A stretch of 64,000 bases of DNA from Halichoerus grypus. Lineage: Eukaryota > Chordata > Mammalia > Carnivora > Phocidae. A program made the translations under genes and the position numbers. Every line of letters begins with the position of its first letter. The stretch's first letter is position 1. The notes below the pieces were generated by a model. That model made no database searches. It had not been told where the DNA came from and worked only from the letters and a program-made list of their open reading frames with translations. This document shows positions 36,501 through 41,530 of the stretch, one piece after another. The DNA lies in assembly GCF_964656455.1 (NCBI RefSeq), contig NC_135726.1, positions 29,727,930 to 29,791,929 of the forward strand. The letters run 5' to 3'.

Positions 36501-37137
36501 ACTGGCACAGCAATGGGTTTGGTTTTGTTTTCCTTTTTCTGTTTTATGTATGACATATTTTCCTAATTTAAATTCCTTTTACTAATATTAAGATACAAAA
36601 AGCTATGTTCACAGAATTGTAAAATGTAGTAAATCTTGGAATATTCCCCAATTCATTCAAAAAAGGAAATAAGGTACACATAGCATCTAACAACTTAAAA
36701 CTTCAAAGTGGGAGTAAATACATAAAATCAAAAGTAAAAGATGAGACAGACTGCACTCTGACAAAAAAATTCAAAGGAATTAAATTTAATTCTTAACCAA
36801 CTTACCCAATTTTTGTCTTCTCTTTTAACTTAGAACAAGTTTTTGTTTTTTTGCTCTCTTTGTCCTTTGGCTTGGATTTCATCCGTCTACCTTTCTTTTC
36901 CTCTTTTCCTTCAACTGAAGCACTAGGGAAGTTTTCAGGACTCATTACTCGTGGAATATTGCGTTCCCCACGTTCCTTTGCTTTTGCTATGGCCTCTGAT
37001 ATTATCCGATTAGCCTTTTCTTGCTTGCTTTCTGATTCCACTTTTTTTCTCTGCTTCTTCTCAGACATGATCCTCACCTGGGTATTCTGCAACTTAGTAT
37101 ATGTCCCAGAACCATCACTCTTCTTGGAAGATGGAGG
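1332..37137 (-). CDS. CHD9: CHD9 chromodomain helicase, 14 internal coding exons (partial gene)
   Basis: Fourteen exons read from 37137 down to 1332 join into one uninterrupted frame of 2213 nt (737 codons plus 2 nt) with no stop. Domains in order are a Lys-rich linker (about residues 1-250), chromodomain 1 (about 225-270), chromodomain 2 (about 280-345), the SNF2 ATPase lobe 1 with GLGKT, DEAH and LLTGTPLQN, and the start of lobe 2 ([11 protein letters not shown]). CHD9 (also called CReMM or PRIC320) is a nuclear ATP-dependent nucleosome remodeller and nuclear-receptor coactivator of CHD subfamily III (CHD6-9). Family recognition is from memory: [37 protein letters not shown] and [16 protein letters not shown] fit CHD9 better than CHD6, CHD7 or CHD8. 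The full protein is about 2900 residues, so roughly a quarter is here. The 5' coding exon, start codon and C-terminal half lie outside the window. No frameshift or premature stop is seen. Confidence 0.93.
1543..2643 (-). other. CHD9: CHD9 intron between exons 13 and 14
   Basis: 1101 nt without any young repeat. The stretch 2300-2560 is less AT-rich than its surroundings but shows no splice-bounded frame. Two small plus-strand ORFs here (1337-1705, 1659-1943) are antisense to exon 14 or lie in intron, and have no recognisable domain. Confidence 0.75.
2644..2899 (-). CDS. CHD9: CHD9 visible exon 13 of 14: end of ATPase lobe 1
   Basis: 256 nt: 85 codons plus G of a Gly codon finished by exon 14. 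The acceptor is TTATGCAG|GTGCAG and the donor ATCAAAG|GTAGCT. It reads [60 protein letters not shown] and ends [33 protein letters not shown] and RKCCNHPYL are strongly conserved SNF2-family blocks at the hinge between the two RecA-like lobes. The donor GTAGCT departs from the GTRAGT consensus, but no better site keeps the phase. Confidence 0.95.
3020..3163 (-). CDS. CHD9: CHD9 visible exon 12 of 14: SNF2 motif III
   Basis: 144 nt, exactly 48 codons, phase 0: acceptor TTTATGTAG|GAACAC, donor GAACAG|GTATCC. It encodes [40 protein letters not shown] and [17 protein letters not shown] is SNF2 motif III, which couples ATP hydrolysis to DNA translocation. The intron to exon 13 is only 120 nt (2900-3019). 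The reading frame runs on into that intron for some codons, which accounts for the longer ORF seen there. Confidence 0.95.
3164..4467 (-). other. CHD9: CHD9 intron between exons 11 and 12
   Basis: 1304 nt. It contains one full Can-SINE (4066-4242) close to exon 11; the rest is AT-rich with a short TATG/TGTA-rich patch near 3770-3810. Nothing else is recognised. Confidence 0.75.
4066..4242 (+). repeat. Can-SINE, full length
   Basis: The head 'gggcgcctgggtggctcag' carries the tRNA-like A box, and the A-rich tail is aaataaaatctttaaaa. It is flanked by a perfect 16-bp TSD, aaaaatcccatttatt, at 4050-4065 and 4243-4258. Confidence 0.97.
4468..4644 (-). CDS. CHD9: CHD9 visible exon 11 of 14: DEAH box (Walker B)
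   Basis: 177 nt, 59 codons, phase 0: acceptor AAATTTCTAG|GGGCG, donor AATCTG|GTAAGT. It encodes [40 protein letters not shown] and [19 protein letters not shown]. The ATP-hydrolysing DEAH box is at 4533-4522 ([11 protein letters not shown]), with the family's ITTFEM segment before it. A Can-SINE (4066-4242) sits only 225 bp downstream of the donor in the transcript direction. The exon was found by phase joining; the opposite-strand 63-codon ORF here is a shadow. Confidence 0.94.
5070..6330 (-). repeat. L2 LINE remnant, antisense
   Basis: It reads as the reverse of the L2 3' region: 'tttattgagtgtctatgtgc', then 'gttctagatgttggagatac', further on 'ttgaaggtagagccaatagg' and 'gagccctggggtcaccccca'. 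Divergence is high, so the boundaries are approximate. The 70-codon ORF at 5358-5570 lies inside it. Confidence 0.65.
6510..6710 (+). repeat. MIR SINE remnant
   Basis: 'aagggcttttgagtctaagtg' followed by 'cctgggtttattaatcccag' and the decayed Pol III-derived core match the MIR order. Much diverged. Confidence 0.5.
7986..8229 (-). CDS. CHD9: CHD9 visible exon 10 of 14: Walker A and motif Ia
   Basis: 244 nt: one base completing Arg, then 81 codons. It carries [20 protein letters not shown], with the Walker A GLGKT at 8201-8187 whose Lys binds ATP phosphate. [20 protein letters not shown] (motif Ia) and [16 protein letters not shown] follow, and it ends YEMYFRDSQ. The acceptor is TTATTTCAG|ACGAAA. 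The donor CAG|GTGTGTTAC is weaker than the GTAAGT/GTATGT donors of the neighbouring exons, because it lacks A at +3 and A at +4. All catalytic residues of this lobe segment that can be seen are intact. Confidence 0.96.
8717..8893. mobile_element. MER5-like hAT MITE
   Basis: The ends resemble inverted copies of each other: 'ggttttcaactctggct' at the left and 'agccagttgagaaccct' at the right, as in non-autonomous Charlie/MER5 elements. The interior is decayed and has no coding capacity. Confidence 0.6.
9060..10500 (-). repeat. L2-like LINE remnant, antisense (approximate)
   Basis: Purine-rich sequence with L2-antisense landmarks ('ttcactctggctccactgtgg', 'aaggtagcaagaggc'). The assignment weakens after 9800. 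The open frames inside have no recognisable protein. Confidence 0.45.
9459..9537 (-). repeat. Can-SINE fragment, old
   Basis: Poly-T, then 'aaagtaggctccatgaccc' and 'gactgagccagccagcatccc': the middle is deleted. Flanked by the repeated 11-mer gtgttattctt at 9448-9458 and 9541-9551, which fits a TSD. Confidence 0.8.
11473..11594 (-). CDS. CHD9: CHD9 visible exon 9 of 14: start of SNF2 ATPase lobe 1
   Basis: 122 nt: 40 codons from [20 protein letters not shown] through [20 protein letters not shown], plus AG of an Arg completed by exon 10. The acceptor is TTTCCACAAAG|GATCG and the donor [23 protein letters not shown] is the SNF2 Q-motif region that contacts the adenine of ATP, and it marks the beginning of the helicase core. 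The flanking introns are 3.2 kb (3' side) and 4.6 kb (5' side); the latter contains a rearranged L1. Confidence 0.95.
11840..13976 (+). mobile_element. L1 remnant, ORF2 end and 3' region
   Basis: It reads in order through typical L1 ORF2/3' landmarks: 'aaaattttagcaaatggaat', 'catgaccaagtagatctttc', 'tattcaacattgtactgcag', 'ggaacagaatagagggttcg' and 'atgctgttgggaatgtaata', to 'ctaatgttcataaa'. It is 5' truncated and full of stops and small indels. A Can-SINE interrupts it at 13656-13842. Confidence 0.9.
13656..13842 (-). repeat. Can-SINE, full length, nested in L1
   Basis: Ends in 'gagccacccaggcacccc'. TSD tggcagtttctt at 13644-13655 and 13843-13854, so it inserted after the L1. Confidence 0.96.
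13977..14042 (-). repeat. Can-SINE fragment, tail half only
   Basis: Poly-T, 'aagatttatttatttgagag' and the GA-rich part, then an abrupt stop at 'ggagatatc'; the tRNA-like head is missing. It lies at the breakpoint of the L1 copy. Confidence 0.8.
14043..14110 (-). mobile_element. Inverted L1 3'-region piece
   Basis: Reverse-complementing gives 'aatagccagtatacg', then 'ggtgaatgggtaaacaaactg', which is the L1 segment that should directly follow 'ctaatgttcata' where the plus-strand L1 breaks off at about 13970. Confidence 0.75.
14112..14303 (+). repeat. Can-SINE, full length
   Basis: Head 'gggggcgcctgggtggctca' through 'caaataaaatctttaaag' and an A-rich tail. I cannot find a clean TSD. A 61-codon ORF at 14124-14309 is a by-product of the SINE. 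Confidence 0.93.
15060..15265 (+). repeat. Can-SINE, full length
   Basis: 14-bp TSD agaagcatttgcaa at 15046-15059 and 15266-15279. (AAAT)n tail followed by a 14-A run. Lies about 0.9 kb 3' of exon 8. Confidence 0.97.
15330..15895 (+). mobile_element. Young carnivore L1, 3'-end insertion
   Basis: It starts inside the L1 3' end with 'gagatcttgccatttgcaac' and 'gacatggatggaactggagg', passes through 'aaacaaactgagggttgctg' and 'gggcacgttctgcatggagc', and ends 'gtatggtgattaacataac' plus an A-rich tail. TSD ataaatgcaca at 15319-15329 and 15896-15906. Low apparent decay and an intact TSD show a recent, 5'-truncated insertion of about 566 bp. The 128- and 99-codon ORFs here are 3'-UTR sequence. Confidence 0.92.
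16195..16332 (-). CDS. CHD9: CHD9 visible exon 8 of 14: chromodomain 2, second half
   Basis: 138 nt, 46 codons, phase 0 on both sides: acceptor TTTTTTACAG|CCTGTT, donor CATTTG|GTAAGA. The product is [20 protein letters not shown], then [20 protein letters not shown] and [22 protein letters not shown] is the classic chromodomain signature, the strand pair with conserved Trp residues that closes the fold. The C-terminal helix [14 protein letters not shown] packs toward the helicase lobe in CHD structures. A Can-SINE in plus orientation lies about 0.9 kb 3' of it, and an oppositely oriented one lies about 0.4 kb 5' of exon 7. Confidence 0.95.
16546..16632 (-). CDS. CHD9: CHD9 visible exon 7 of 14: chromodomain 2, first half
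   Basis: 87 nt, 29 codons, phase 0 at both ends: acceptor TTAATTTTAG|ATGGAA, donor GGTGAG|GTAAAT. It encodes [20 protein letters not shown] followed by [19 protein letters not shown] is the CHD6-9 chromodomain 2 opening. The first codon is ATG, but it is an internal Met in an AG-bounded exon, not a start. The intron to exon 8 is only 213 nt (16333-16545). Exons 7 and 8 together are 225 nt, in frame, and encode one whole chromodomain. Confidence 0.94.
17028..17215 (-). repeat. Can-SINE, full length
   Basis: TSD atcaagcattcttt / atcaaacattcttt (one mismatch) at 17014-17027 and 17216-17229. It lies 395 bp 5' of exon 7 and in the opposite orientation to the SINE at 15060. Confidence 0.95.
17250..18060 (+). 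repeat. L2 LINE remnant, sense
   Basis: L2 3'-region order is kept: 'aacaacctcctaactagtct', 'tgatgtttctcaaatataaa', 'tgctcccttgcttcaaatcc', 'ccagcctcatctcctatcac' and 'tctgaacagactgctgttcc'. ORFs of 60-85 codons here belong to the repeat. Confidence 0.75.
18340..18450 (+). mobile_element. L1 3'-end fragment
   Basis: 'gtacacctgaaactaatgta' and 'gtgtcaactatacttcaata' form the standard end of older mammalian L1 families; it runs straight into the TA repeat. Confidence 0.8.
18447..18466. repeat. (TA)n microsatellite
   Basis: Short alternating TA tract at the end of the L1 3' fragment, probably grown from its tail. Confidence 0.9.
19086..19203 (-). CDS. CHD9: CHD9 visible exon 6 of 14: chromodomain 1 end and helical linker
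   Basis: 118 nt: C completing Tyr, then 39 codons [39 protein letters not shown]. The acceptor is AAATTTTAG|CTCC and the donor GCAGAT|GTAAGA. SYLHCEW is the signature of the first chromodomain of CHD6-9, with Trp part of the aromatic cage region. The following Lys/Arg-rich stretch is the alpha-helical linker that joins the tandem chromodomains. The phase fits both neighbours exactly (N-Y-S across the exon 5/6 junction). Confidence 0.94.
19204..19844 (-). other. CHD9: CHD9 intron between exons 5 and 6
   Basis: 641 nt, very AT-rich; no repeat or additional exon recognised. Confidence 0.8.
19845..19900 (-). CDS. CHD9: CHD9 visible exon 5 of 14: chromodomain 1 core, first part
   Basis: 56 nt: 18 codons ([18 protein letters not shown]) plus TA of a Tyr codon completed by the next exon. 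The acceptor is TTTTCTTAG|GTATCA and the donor AATTA|GTAAGT. It carries the EEFFVKYKN strand of chromodomain 1, whose aromatic residues belong to the methyl-lysine-binding fold in the family. As one of the smallest exons here (18.7 codons), it depends on its strong donor and the 83-nt neighbouring intron. The short length hides it from ORF-based searches. Confidence 0.9.
19984..20052 (-). CDS. CHD9: CHD9 visible exon 4 of 14: entry to chromodomain 1
   Basis: 69 nt (23 codons), phase 0 on both sides, acceptor CATCCCATAG|GAGAAT and donor AAGGAA|GTAAGT. The product is [20 protein letters not shown] followed by KKE. The IVDKIL segment is the first strand of chromodomain 1 in CHD proteins. The intron to the next exon is only 83 nt (19901-19983), close to the minimum for a mammalian intron, so the two exons are likely recognised together by intron definition. 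Confidence 0.9.
20053..20964 (-). other. CHD9: CHD9 intron between exons 3 and 4
   Basis: 912 nt. MIR-like sequence fills about 20145-20460. The segment 20470-20870 is purine-rich and resembles decayed L2 in antisense, but I could not place it firmly. Confidence 0.65.
20145..20460 (-). repeat. MIR-like remnant, antisense
   Basis: 'gtgtcaggcactgtgttaaat', later 'gattaggaagctcaggcacag' and 'acttgcccaaggtgtcagatc' follow the MIR antisense order. The middle is interrupted. Confidence 0.6.
20965..21111 (-). CDS. CHD9: CHD9 visible exon 3 of 14: basic linker before chromodomain 1
   Basis: 147 nt, exactly 49 codons, phase 0 at both ends: acceptor TTCATTGCAG|AAAAGA, donor TTTGTG|GTAAGA. It encodes [19 protein letters not shown], then an acidic stretch ([10 protein letters not shown]) and ends [14 protein letters not shown]. 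The opening [12 protein letters not shown] is a strong monopartite/bipartite nuclear-localisation-like signal. The length is a multiple of three and both ends are in phase 0, so skipping it would keep the frame. Confidence 0.92.
21327..21530. repeat. Diverged tandem duplication, about 100 bp x 2
   Basis: Unit 1 (about 21327-21421) and unit 2 (about 21422-21530) both start 'attagtaata' and share, in order, 'ttattact', 'ctttagaaa', 'ttttattta', 'ctatttcaca' and 'tattttat/tattttaa'. Small indels make unit 2 longer. Confidence 0.8.
22784..22995 (-). repeat. Can-SINE with internal 16-bp duplication
   Basis: TSD ctgggcacaaatctt at 22769-22783 and 22996-23010. Inside, cagggagcccgatgcg occurs twice back to back (22888-22903, 22904-22919), making this copy longer than its relatives. 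Confidence 0.97.
24481..24522. repeat. (TA)n then poly-T
   Basis: About 14 TA units followed by a T run; likely length-variable. Confidence 0.95.
24790..24900 (+). repeat. MIR-like remnant
   Basis: 'ttaacctctctgggatttgg' and 'ttcactatctgaaaaatgag', then 'ctcccaggtccaacattcta': the MIR3-type order. Confidence 0.6.
25066..25177 (-). CDS. CHD9: CHD9 visible exon 2 of 14: acidic/serine linker
   Basis: 112 nt: one base completing Gly, then 37 codons beginning [20 protein letters not shown] and ending CREEDSQ, with donor CAA|GTGAGT and acceptor TTGAAACAG|C. It was too short to stand out as an ORF and was found by joining phases between its neighbours. It is a mixed-charge Ser/Glu-rich linker with likely casein-kinase-type sites (SSDELSDSE). 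Compared with the near-invariant chromodomain and helicase exons, the second half ([15 protein letters not shown]) looks the least constrained part of the gene here; this is a judgement from memory of the human protein. It is flanked by a 4.0 kb intron on the 3' side and an 11.6 kb intron on the 5' side. Confidence 0.88.
26100..26320 (+). repeat. MIR remnant
   Basis: 'ggttaagagcacacactttg', 'gattctaccatttgcttatc', 'gccttagtttccctgccagg' and 'gagaattaagtgggataatg' follow the MIR consensus order. Confidence 0.75.
26880..27135 (+). mobile_element. L1 3'-end remnant
   Basis: Landmarks: 'acagcatggtgatcacagtt', 'gttctcatcacgagaaaaaa', 'aggtgatgggtattaactag', 'tgtcaattgtatctcaataa'. No A tail is left. 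Confidence 0.85.
27790..27985 (-). repeat. MIR remnant, antisense
   Basis: 'aggaggaaacggaggcttag', then 'aagttaaatgccttgctcaa' and 'agtcacactgacagtaagac': the well-kept MIR core read backwards. Confidence 0.8.
28621..28693. repeat. 36-37 bp tandem duplication
   Basis: 'ttaaccattcttagcctatg' (28621) and 'ttaaccattcttaacctatg' (28657) each continue 'caaaaatct...tttaaa'. Two units with two differences, so fairly recent. Confidence 0.95.
29060..29450 (+). mobile_element. L1-like 3'-end remnant
   Basis: 'aaattggaggagtgtaagga', 'gtaggatcctggccaaaaaa', 'gataatcgtgctttggttat' and a final A run (29435-29453) resemble the 3' end of older L1 (L1M-type) families. Confidence 0.6.
29455..29578 (+). mobile_element. 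MER5A-like fragment, 3' half
   Basis: 'tgtaggtcccaaccccaggc' and 'tttgggaaccactggttcag' match the second half of the hAT MITE MER5A. The 5' terminal repeat is missing. Confidence 0.7.
30901..31094 (-). repeat. Can-SINE, full length
   Basis: Perfect 16-bp TSD gggaaaagcaagtttt at 30885-30900 and 31095-31110, and a small deletion in the B-box region ('gatcccatcatgacc'). Confidence 0.97.
32332..32546 (-). repeat. Can-SINE, full length
   Basis: TSD aacatctttaatttct / aacgtccttaatttct at 32316-32331 and 32547-32562 (two mismatches), plus an internal 'gcacgcgtgcac' not in its neighbours. Likely an older copy. Confidence 0.94.
33529..33720 (-). repeat. Can-SINE, full length
   Basis: 17-bp perfect TSD tgttagcctaacttttt at 33512-33528 and 33721-33737. 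Shares the 'ggaggagggtcagaggg' variant with the copy at 56430, so the two belong to one subfamily. Confidence 0.97.
33880..34105 (-). repeat. MIR remnant, antisense
   Basis: 'aacaccatgaggcaagtact', 'ttatcccctttctacacagg', 'gtccagggtcacactgcttg' and 'aaaactgggatttgaacaga' give a nearly full MIR read backwards. Confidence 0.85.
34595..34806 (+). repeat. Can-SINE, full length
   Basis: Head 'ggggtgcctgggtggctcag', 'ctctctcgctgtgtctctct' middle and a long A-rich tail containing (AAATAAAA)n. The TSD is short or eroded (aaatgac). Confidence 0.93.
36806..37137 (-). CDS. CHD9: CHD9 visible exon 1 of 14: Lys/Glu-rich linker
   Basis: 332 nt, entering in phase 0 at [18 protein letters not shown] and ending AAA ATT GG|GTAAGT, so the last codon (Gly) is completed by the next exon. 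The acceptor is TTTCTCTAG|CCTCC. The translation continues [39 protein letters not shown] and a very basic end ([19 protein letters not shown]). It has no catalytic motif. It is the low-complexity, charged linker between the N-terminal transactivation part and the chromodomains, predicted disordered and rich in nuclear-localisation-like Lys runs. A 96-codon ORF on the opposite strand is an antisense shadow. The upstream exon is not in the window; the intron 5' of this exon is longer than 26.8 kb. Confidence 0.93.
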
Positions 37138-38154
37138 CTAGAGAAATCAGAATACTTTTTACACAACGTATCAAAGTACACCTAAACAATTAACATAAAT
37201 ATACGAACATTTAAGATTATGCTTAAAGTAAAATATGTGAACCAGTATGTGAGTGCTACAAACAAATTTAAAATTAAAACAGTGTGTTGATCTAGAAATT
37301 AGTGTAGGTATAAAATAAAAAGCTCAACTACTGCTTTTAAAAATGAAGGTTAAAGAAGGATAATGTAGATTCACTGATATTTTCATAGCATTCTTGATTA
37401 GTTAGTTGATTCAAATTCTGTCCTGTAAATACTCTGTGCATTTGAAATAAGTCTTTTCTTTCCTCCTCACTCCAGAACTCTGAAAATTAATAAATTTAAA
37501 ATAGCAATTTTAATTTAGAATTGACTACTCCTTAGTTTATTATAATTTTTAGAAATATAAAGCTTCTCTTTACAAGAAATTAGAACTAGAACCTGAAATC
37601 ATTTAAATCATTTTTTAATGTGCAATCTATGCAGCAACATAGCTAGTTAGTAAATAGACATTCCCATACTTAAAATTAGAGAAAGTTTTAGTTTTTCCGT
37701 GAAAGAGTTAAATGTGAATTTTTTTCTTTCTGTATCATAATTATTTTGCTCAAGCAATTCTGAAAAAAACCCCAAGTTTTACAGTTTTACGTTAAAATTA
37801 TTAATATTTTAGCAAGATCACAGGAAGCAGATCAACAGCATTTAAAAAAAAAAAAAAAATCTTCTCCAAACACGCATTCATCCACATATACTCAGATCAC
37901 AGTTTTGTTATGTTCTTACCCGTAAACATGCCTCTGACTATAGCAAAGGAAAAAACCACCAGGAATTTCCACACACATTTTCATGCTGATTCCAGTGTGC
38001 TTCACTGGATATCTTTTCTATACCTGCCTCATCAAAGGCTTCATAGCAGTGCTGGAGCACTGGGAGAGGAAGGGGGGTTTGGAACGCTCACTAAAATGCC
38101 ACCTTAGGGCCTACAGGCTATAACAAATAACCAAGACTCGAGGAAAACAGCAAC

Positions 38155-38200
38155 AAGCTCAAGATGGCGATGCAGTACGACTCCCGCCGCAGCAGCCAGT
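38155..38200. promoter_or_regulatory. CpG-containing patch with YY1-like motif
   Basis: 'caagatggcg' (38160-38169) matches the YY1 consensus AAGATGGCG. It is followed by four CpGs within 25 bp ('gtacgactcccgccgcagc') in an otherwise AT-rich, CpG-poor intron. It is unique sequence as far as I can tell. Could be a decayed or active internal promoter or enhancer; function is inference. Confidence 0.4.
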
Positions 38201-38686
38201 AATAAGGAAGGTTATTCAATCCCATTAGCCTTTTAGCCCAAAGAACCCCTCCTCCTCCCACTCATTCAGGCTTTCACTTACCCTTCCTCTTGGCCTCTTC
38301 ACTGAAGACATTTTTGGCGTCAGACAAAGGCTTGCCCTCTGCTTTTTCACCACCCCAGGCAGTGCTCAAGAAAAAAGCATTGAAAGAAGATTCCTAAATG
38401 GCCTATTTAGCAAGCTGCAACCAAGAGATGCACAACCCTCCACAAACACACATTGTGATTTATCAACACATTTCTGCCTTGGCAAGTTTATATCCACTGT
38501 TCATCCTATTTAGATATGAAAAAGGCTGTAAACCCCTCCTAAAAAGCTGAGTTTCCTCAATAGCTGTAAGCAGATAGCCAGATTCCAACAAAGCACAGAA
38601 AGAAATGAATGCACAAAGCATCAAAATGCATCAGCATGAATATTAGAGATGTCGTTAAAAATACTGACTCCTTCTGCGGAAGTAGG

Positions 38687-38701
38687 CCAGCAGATGGTGC
38701 T
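38687..38701 (+). promoter_or_regulatory. CTCF-like core motif
   Basis: 'ccagcagatggtgct' agrees with the CTCF core CCASYAGRKGGCRSY at 14 of 15 positions (T for C at position 12), in non-repetitive sequence about 1.55 kb 5' of visible exon 1. Occupancy cannot be judged from sequence. Confidence 0.45.
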
Positions 38702-40611
38702 ACCAGTTATTATTCCATTAGACTCTGCAATTTAACCCCCGATGGACTGTTCTTCCCTCCATGTAACACATTAACTCTAGCTCTGCCACTTCCTGCAGTC
38801 AAGTTTTTTAAAAATACACCTAAAACCTGATTTTAAGAGCTCATCTGCAAACTAAAACCGTGGTGAAATGGCTTTATGTAGCTATCGATATTAACAAACA
38901 AAATCCGATGCAATTTTTACCGGGGAAAAATACTTTTCTCCAGGATACCATAAAATACTGGAAGTAGGAAAATAGCCGACGAGGAGCAAAGGGTTAAAAG
39001 AGCAGGTCATGCAAATGAACACAGAACAAGTGACTTCTCTTTAAGAAATTAGGTAACTTCTCTTCTGATTCTTCTAACAAAAAGCTAACAATATTATTTT
39101 TAAGACGGAGTAATGAAGCCATTTTCATTTAAATTCTAAAGAGAAGTTGAAGATTTCGATAAGAACACAGGAGAGCTGCCTGTATGCCCACAAAGAATAA
39201 ATAACGACACTTATATTTTTTCCTTATTTAAACCTGGAGAAATACATTAATTTATTTTTCTAACATAAAAAACTCACAAAACCTTCCTGACGTTTACCCT
39301 TCATGTTCTATTTTAACTGAACTATGGAGTTTTTCAGATAAAATTTTAGTTTCAGTTGCTTGCTAAAAATAAATAACAAGTCTTCATCATCAACTTTTCT
39401 TTCTGTAAAAATTGAGACTATTTTAATAAGCAATGCCCTACCATACCTAAAACAAAATTTTCACAGCTTCAAAATTCAAGTTTACTTCTTTCATTAATAC
39501 CATTTTTTCAGTTGATCCTGGCAAGTTATCTGATATTTCTACCAAAGAACGTTTTTTGTTTCTTTCCTTTTAAGCACCGAAGGTCTCAAAATGGAGCAAC
39601 GTGATATGACCAATGTCCAGGAAAGCCCAATGTGGACAGCAGGGGAAGAACTTAAAGTTTAGAGAACCACTAATGGCAAGGAAAGGATCTGACTGCTCTG
39701 CTGTTTTCTTTCAATATCCTTAACTCACTGACATTATCCCCAGAACCTAGGATGATTTCCAAAATATCTCACTTCTCCTGTTAAAGCTTTTCAATAGATT
39801 CTATTACTTGACTCAAAATCCCAATTATTTAACAATAAATCTTAATAGTAGACAACAATAACAAAATCCATGGTTAAATATTTCTTCCGCTATTAGAAGA
39901 CAGTATTTTAAAATTATATTCCCACAGAACATCAATATCAAGGTGTTGTAACTAAACATTTTTAATGTAGGTCATTTCCCAATTTACACATATACCACAA
40001 ACTTACAAAAGGGTAGTTGATATGCTTTTTTCAATGCTACTGTCTTTCTCTTTTACCTTATATAAGCACTCATCAAATTGTCAAGTCTACTTAATTGTAT
40101 CTTGTTCTATTTTCCTCCCCATCCCACAGCCCCTGCTGTATCGACTTCCCACTTATTATGGCTACACTGTAGTTATACAGAAAAATATCTTTCTTATCTG
40201 TAGGAAATATATATTAAAGTCTTTGGTGGTGATGAAACATCAGGTCTGCAATCTACTCTCCAATTCTTTACAAAGTGAAAGAATTTCTTTGTACTTCATT
40301 TGTGATTTTTCTCTAAGTTTGTCATAGTTTCAAAATATTTTTTTTAAACACAAGTTGTTTAAAAATCAAATATAAAGGCAAAGGTCATACTCCCCAAAAA
40401 TGGTAACTATATGGTAAATGACAAAAACAATACAAAAAGAAGGCATATATATTAATATCATATCTAAATTTTTATAAGACAAAGAAGTCATAGCAAAACA
40501 TAAAGATGATCTCATATGTGATATATTAATTATGTTGATAGTAACTGAAAGGAATATATGGAAGACCTGGCATATCATATTTCATTATGGGGGAAACTCA
40601 AAGATTTATGG

Positions 40612-40720
40612 TATGAGTGTTTTTCAAACCACAGGTCATGACCGTATAGCAACTCATGATATAAATTTAGTGGGTCCACATCACTAAAAAAAAATGAAAT
40701 AGAACAGCATGAAAAAGTAT
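40612..40720. mobile_element. Possible hAT MITE fragment
   Basis: 'gagtgtttttcaaaccacag' and 'gtcatgaccgtatagcaact' with 'aatttagtgggtccacatca' resemble a non-autonomous DNA transposon family; I cannot name it safely. Confidence 0.4.
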
Positions 40721-41080
40721 GGTCTCTAGCCTTTATGAATGCTATGTGTTAAAAATTAAAAAGTTTTCATACCTTCATGAGAGAAAGAAGCAAAGAGATT
40801 TGTTCAAGAAATCAGAGGTGTTAAAATCTGAGGGTGAAGTCAGATCTCTCTTGGTGGAATGATTTTCCCACATACTCACCCAACCCACACTGGGAATCTG
40901 TCCATTTCAAATATTTCAGTTGTATACAAATAATTTAGACTATTGAATTACCAGTGTGCGGACAGGAATGGAAATGATAAATTTCCAAAAAGAAGGGGAG
41001 AATAATCACATGGCTGCTATACATGTACAATAGAATACAGTCTCCTCTATTGGGGAATGTTCTATTTCACATATTTTTAA

Positions 41081-41246
41081 CTAATTAATTAATTTATTTA
41101 TTAGAGAGAGAGCAAGCAAGCACAAGAAGGGGGAGGGGCAGAGGTAGAGGGAGAAGCAGACTCGACTTGGGGCTCAATCCCAGGACCCTGGGATTTTGAC
41201 CTGAGCCGAAGGCAGATGCTTAACTGACTGAGCCATCCAGGTGCCC
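41081..41246 (-). repeat. Can-SINE, shortened
   Basis: TSD ctatttcacatatttttaa / ctatttcatatatttttaa at 41062-41080 and 41247-41265. The middle is shortened around 'agactcgacttggggctcaa'. It faces the plus SINE at 41341 across 94 bp. Confidence 0.95.
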
Positions 41247-41340
41247 CTATTTCATATATTTTTAAAGTAATATGAAAGAATAAAAGGTCTCAAATAAGAA
41301 AACAGATACAATTTCTTAGTAAGAATAAAACACAGAACAG

Positions 41341-41530
41341 GAGTGCCTGGGTGGCTCAGTCGTTAAGCGTCTGCCTTCAGCTCAGGTCATGATCCCTGGG
41401 ATCGAGCCCTGCGTCGGGTTCCCTGCTCCGTGGGAGGCCTGCTTCTCCCTCTCCCACTCCCCCTGCTTGTGTTCCCTCTCTCTCTGTGTCTCTTTCTGTC
41501 AAGTAAATAAAATCTTTAAAAACAAACAAA
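41341..41530 (+). repeat. Can-SINE, full length
   Basis: TSD acacagaaca at 41330-41339 and 41532-41541. The B-box region has lost several bases ('gatccctgggatcgagccct'). Confidence 0.94.

Larger units (their letters stand above)
25178..36805 (-). other. CHD9: CHD9 intron between exons 1 and 2
   Basis: 11.6 kb. From 25178 to 30900 there is no Can-SINE; older pieces are a (TA/TG) tract at 25766-25790, MIR at 26100 and 27790, an L1 3' end (26880-27135), a duplication (28621-28693), an L1-like 3' end (29060-29450) and a MER5 piece (29455). Four Can-SINEs lie at 30901-34806 with a MIR at 33880. 34810-36805 is AT-rich with nothing recognised. Confidence 0.7.

Noticed and set aside
36851..37141. 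96-codon plus-strand ORF opposite visible exon 1
   Set aside because: It is the antisense of a Lys/Glu-rich CHD9 exon (hydrophobic shadow); the minus strand has the splice sites, phase and family match.
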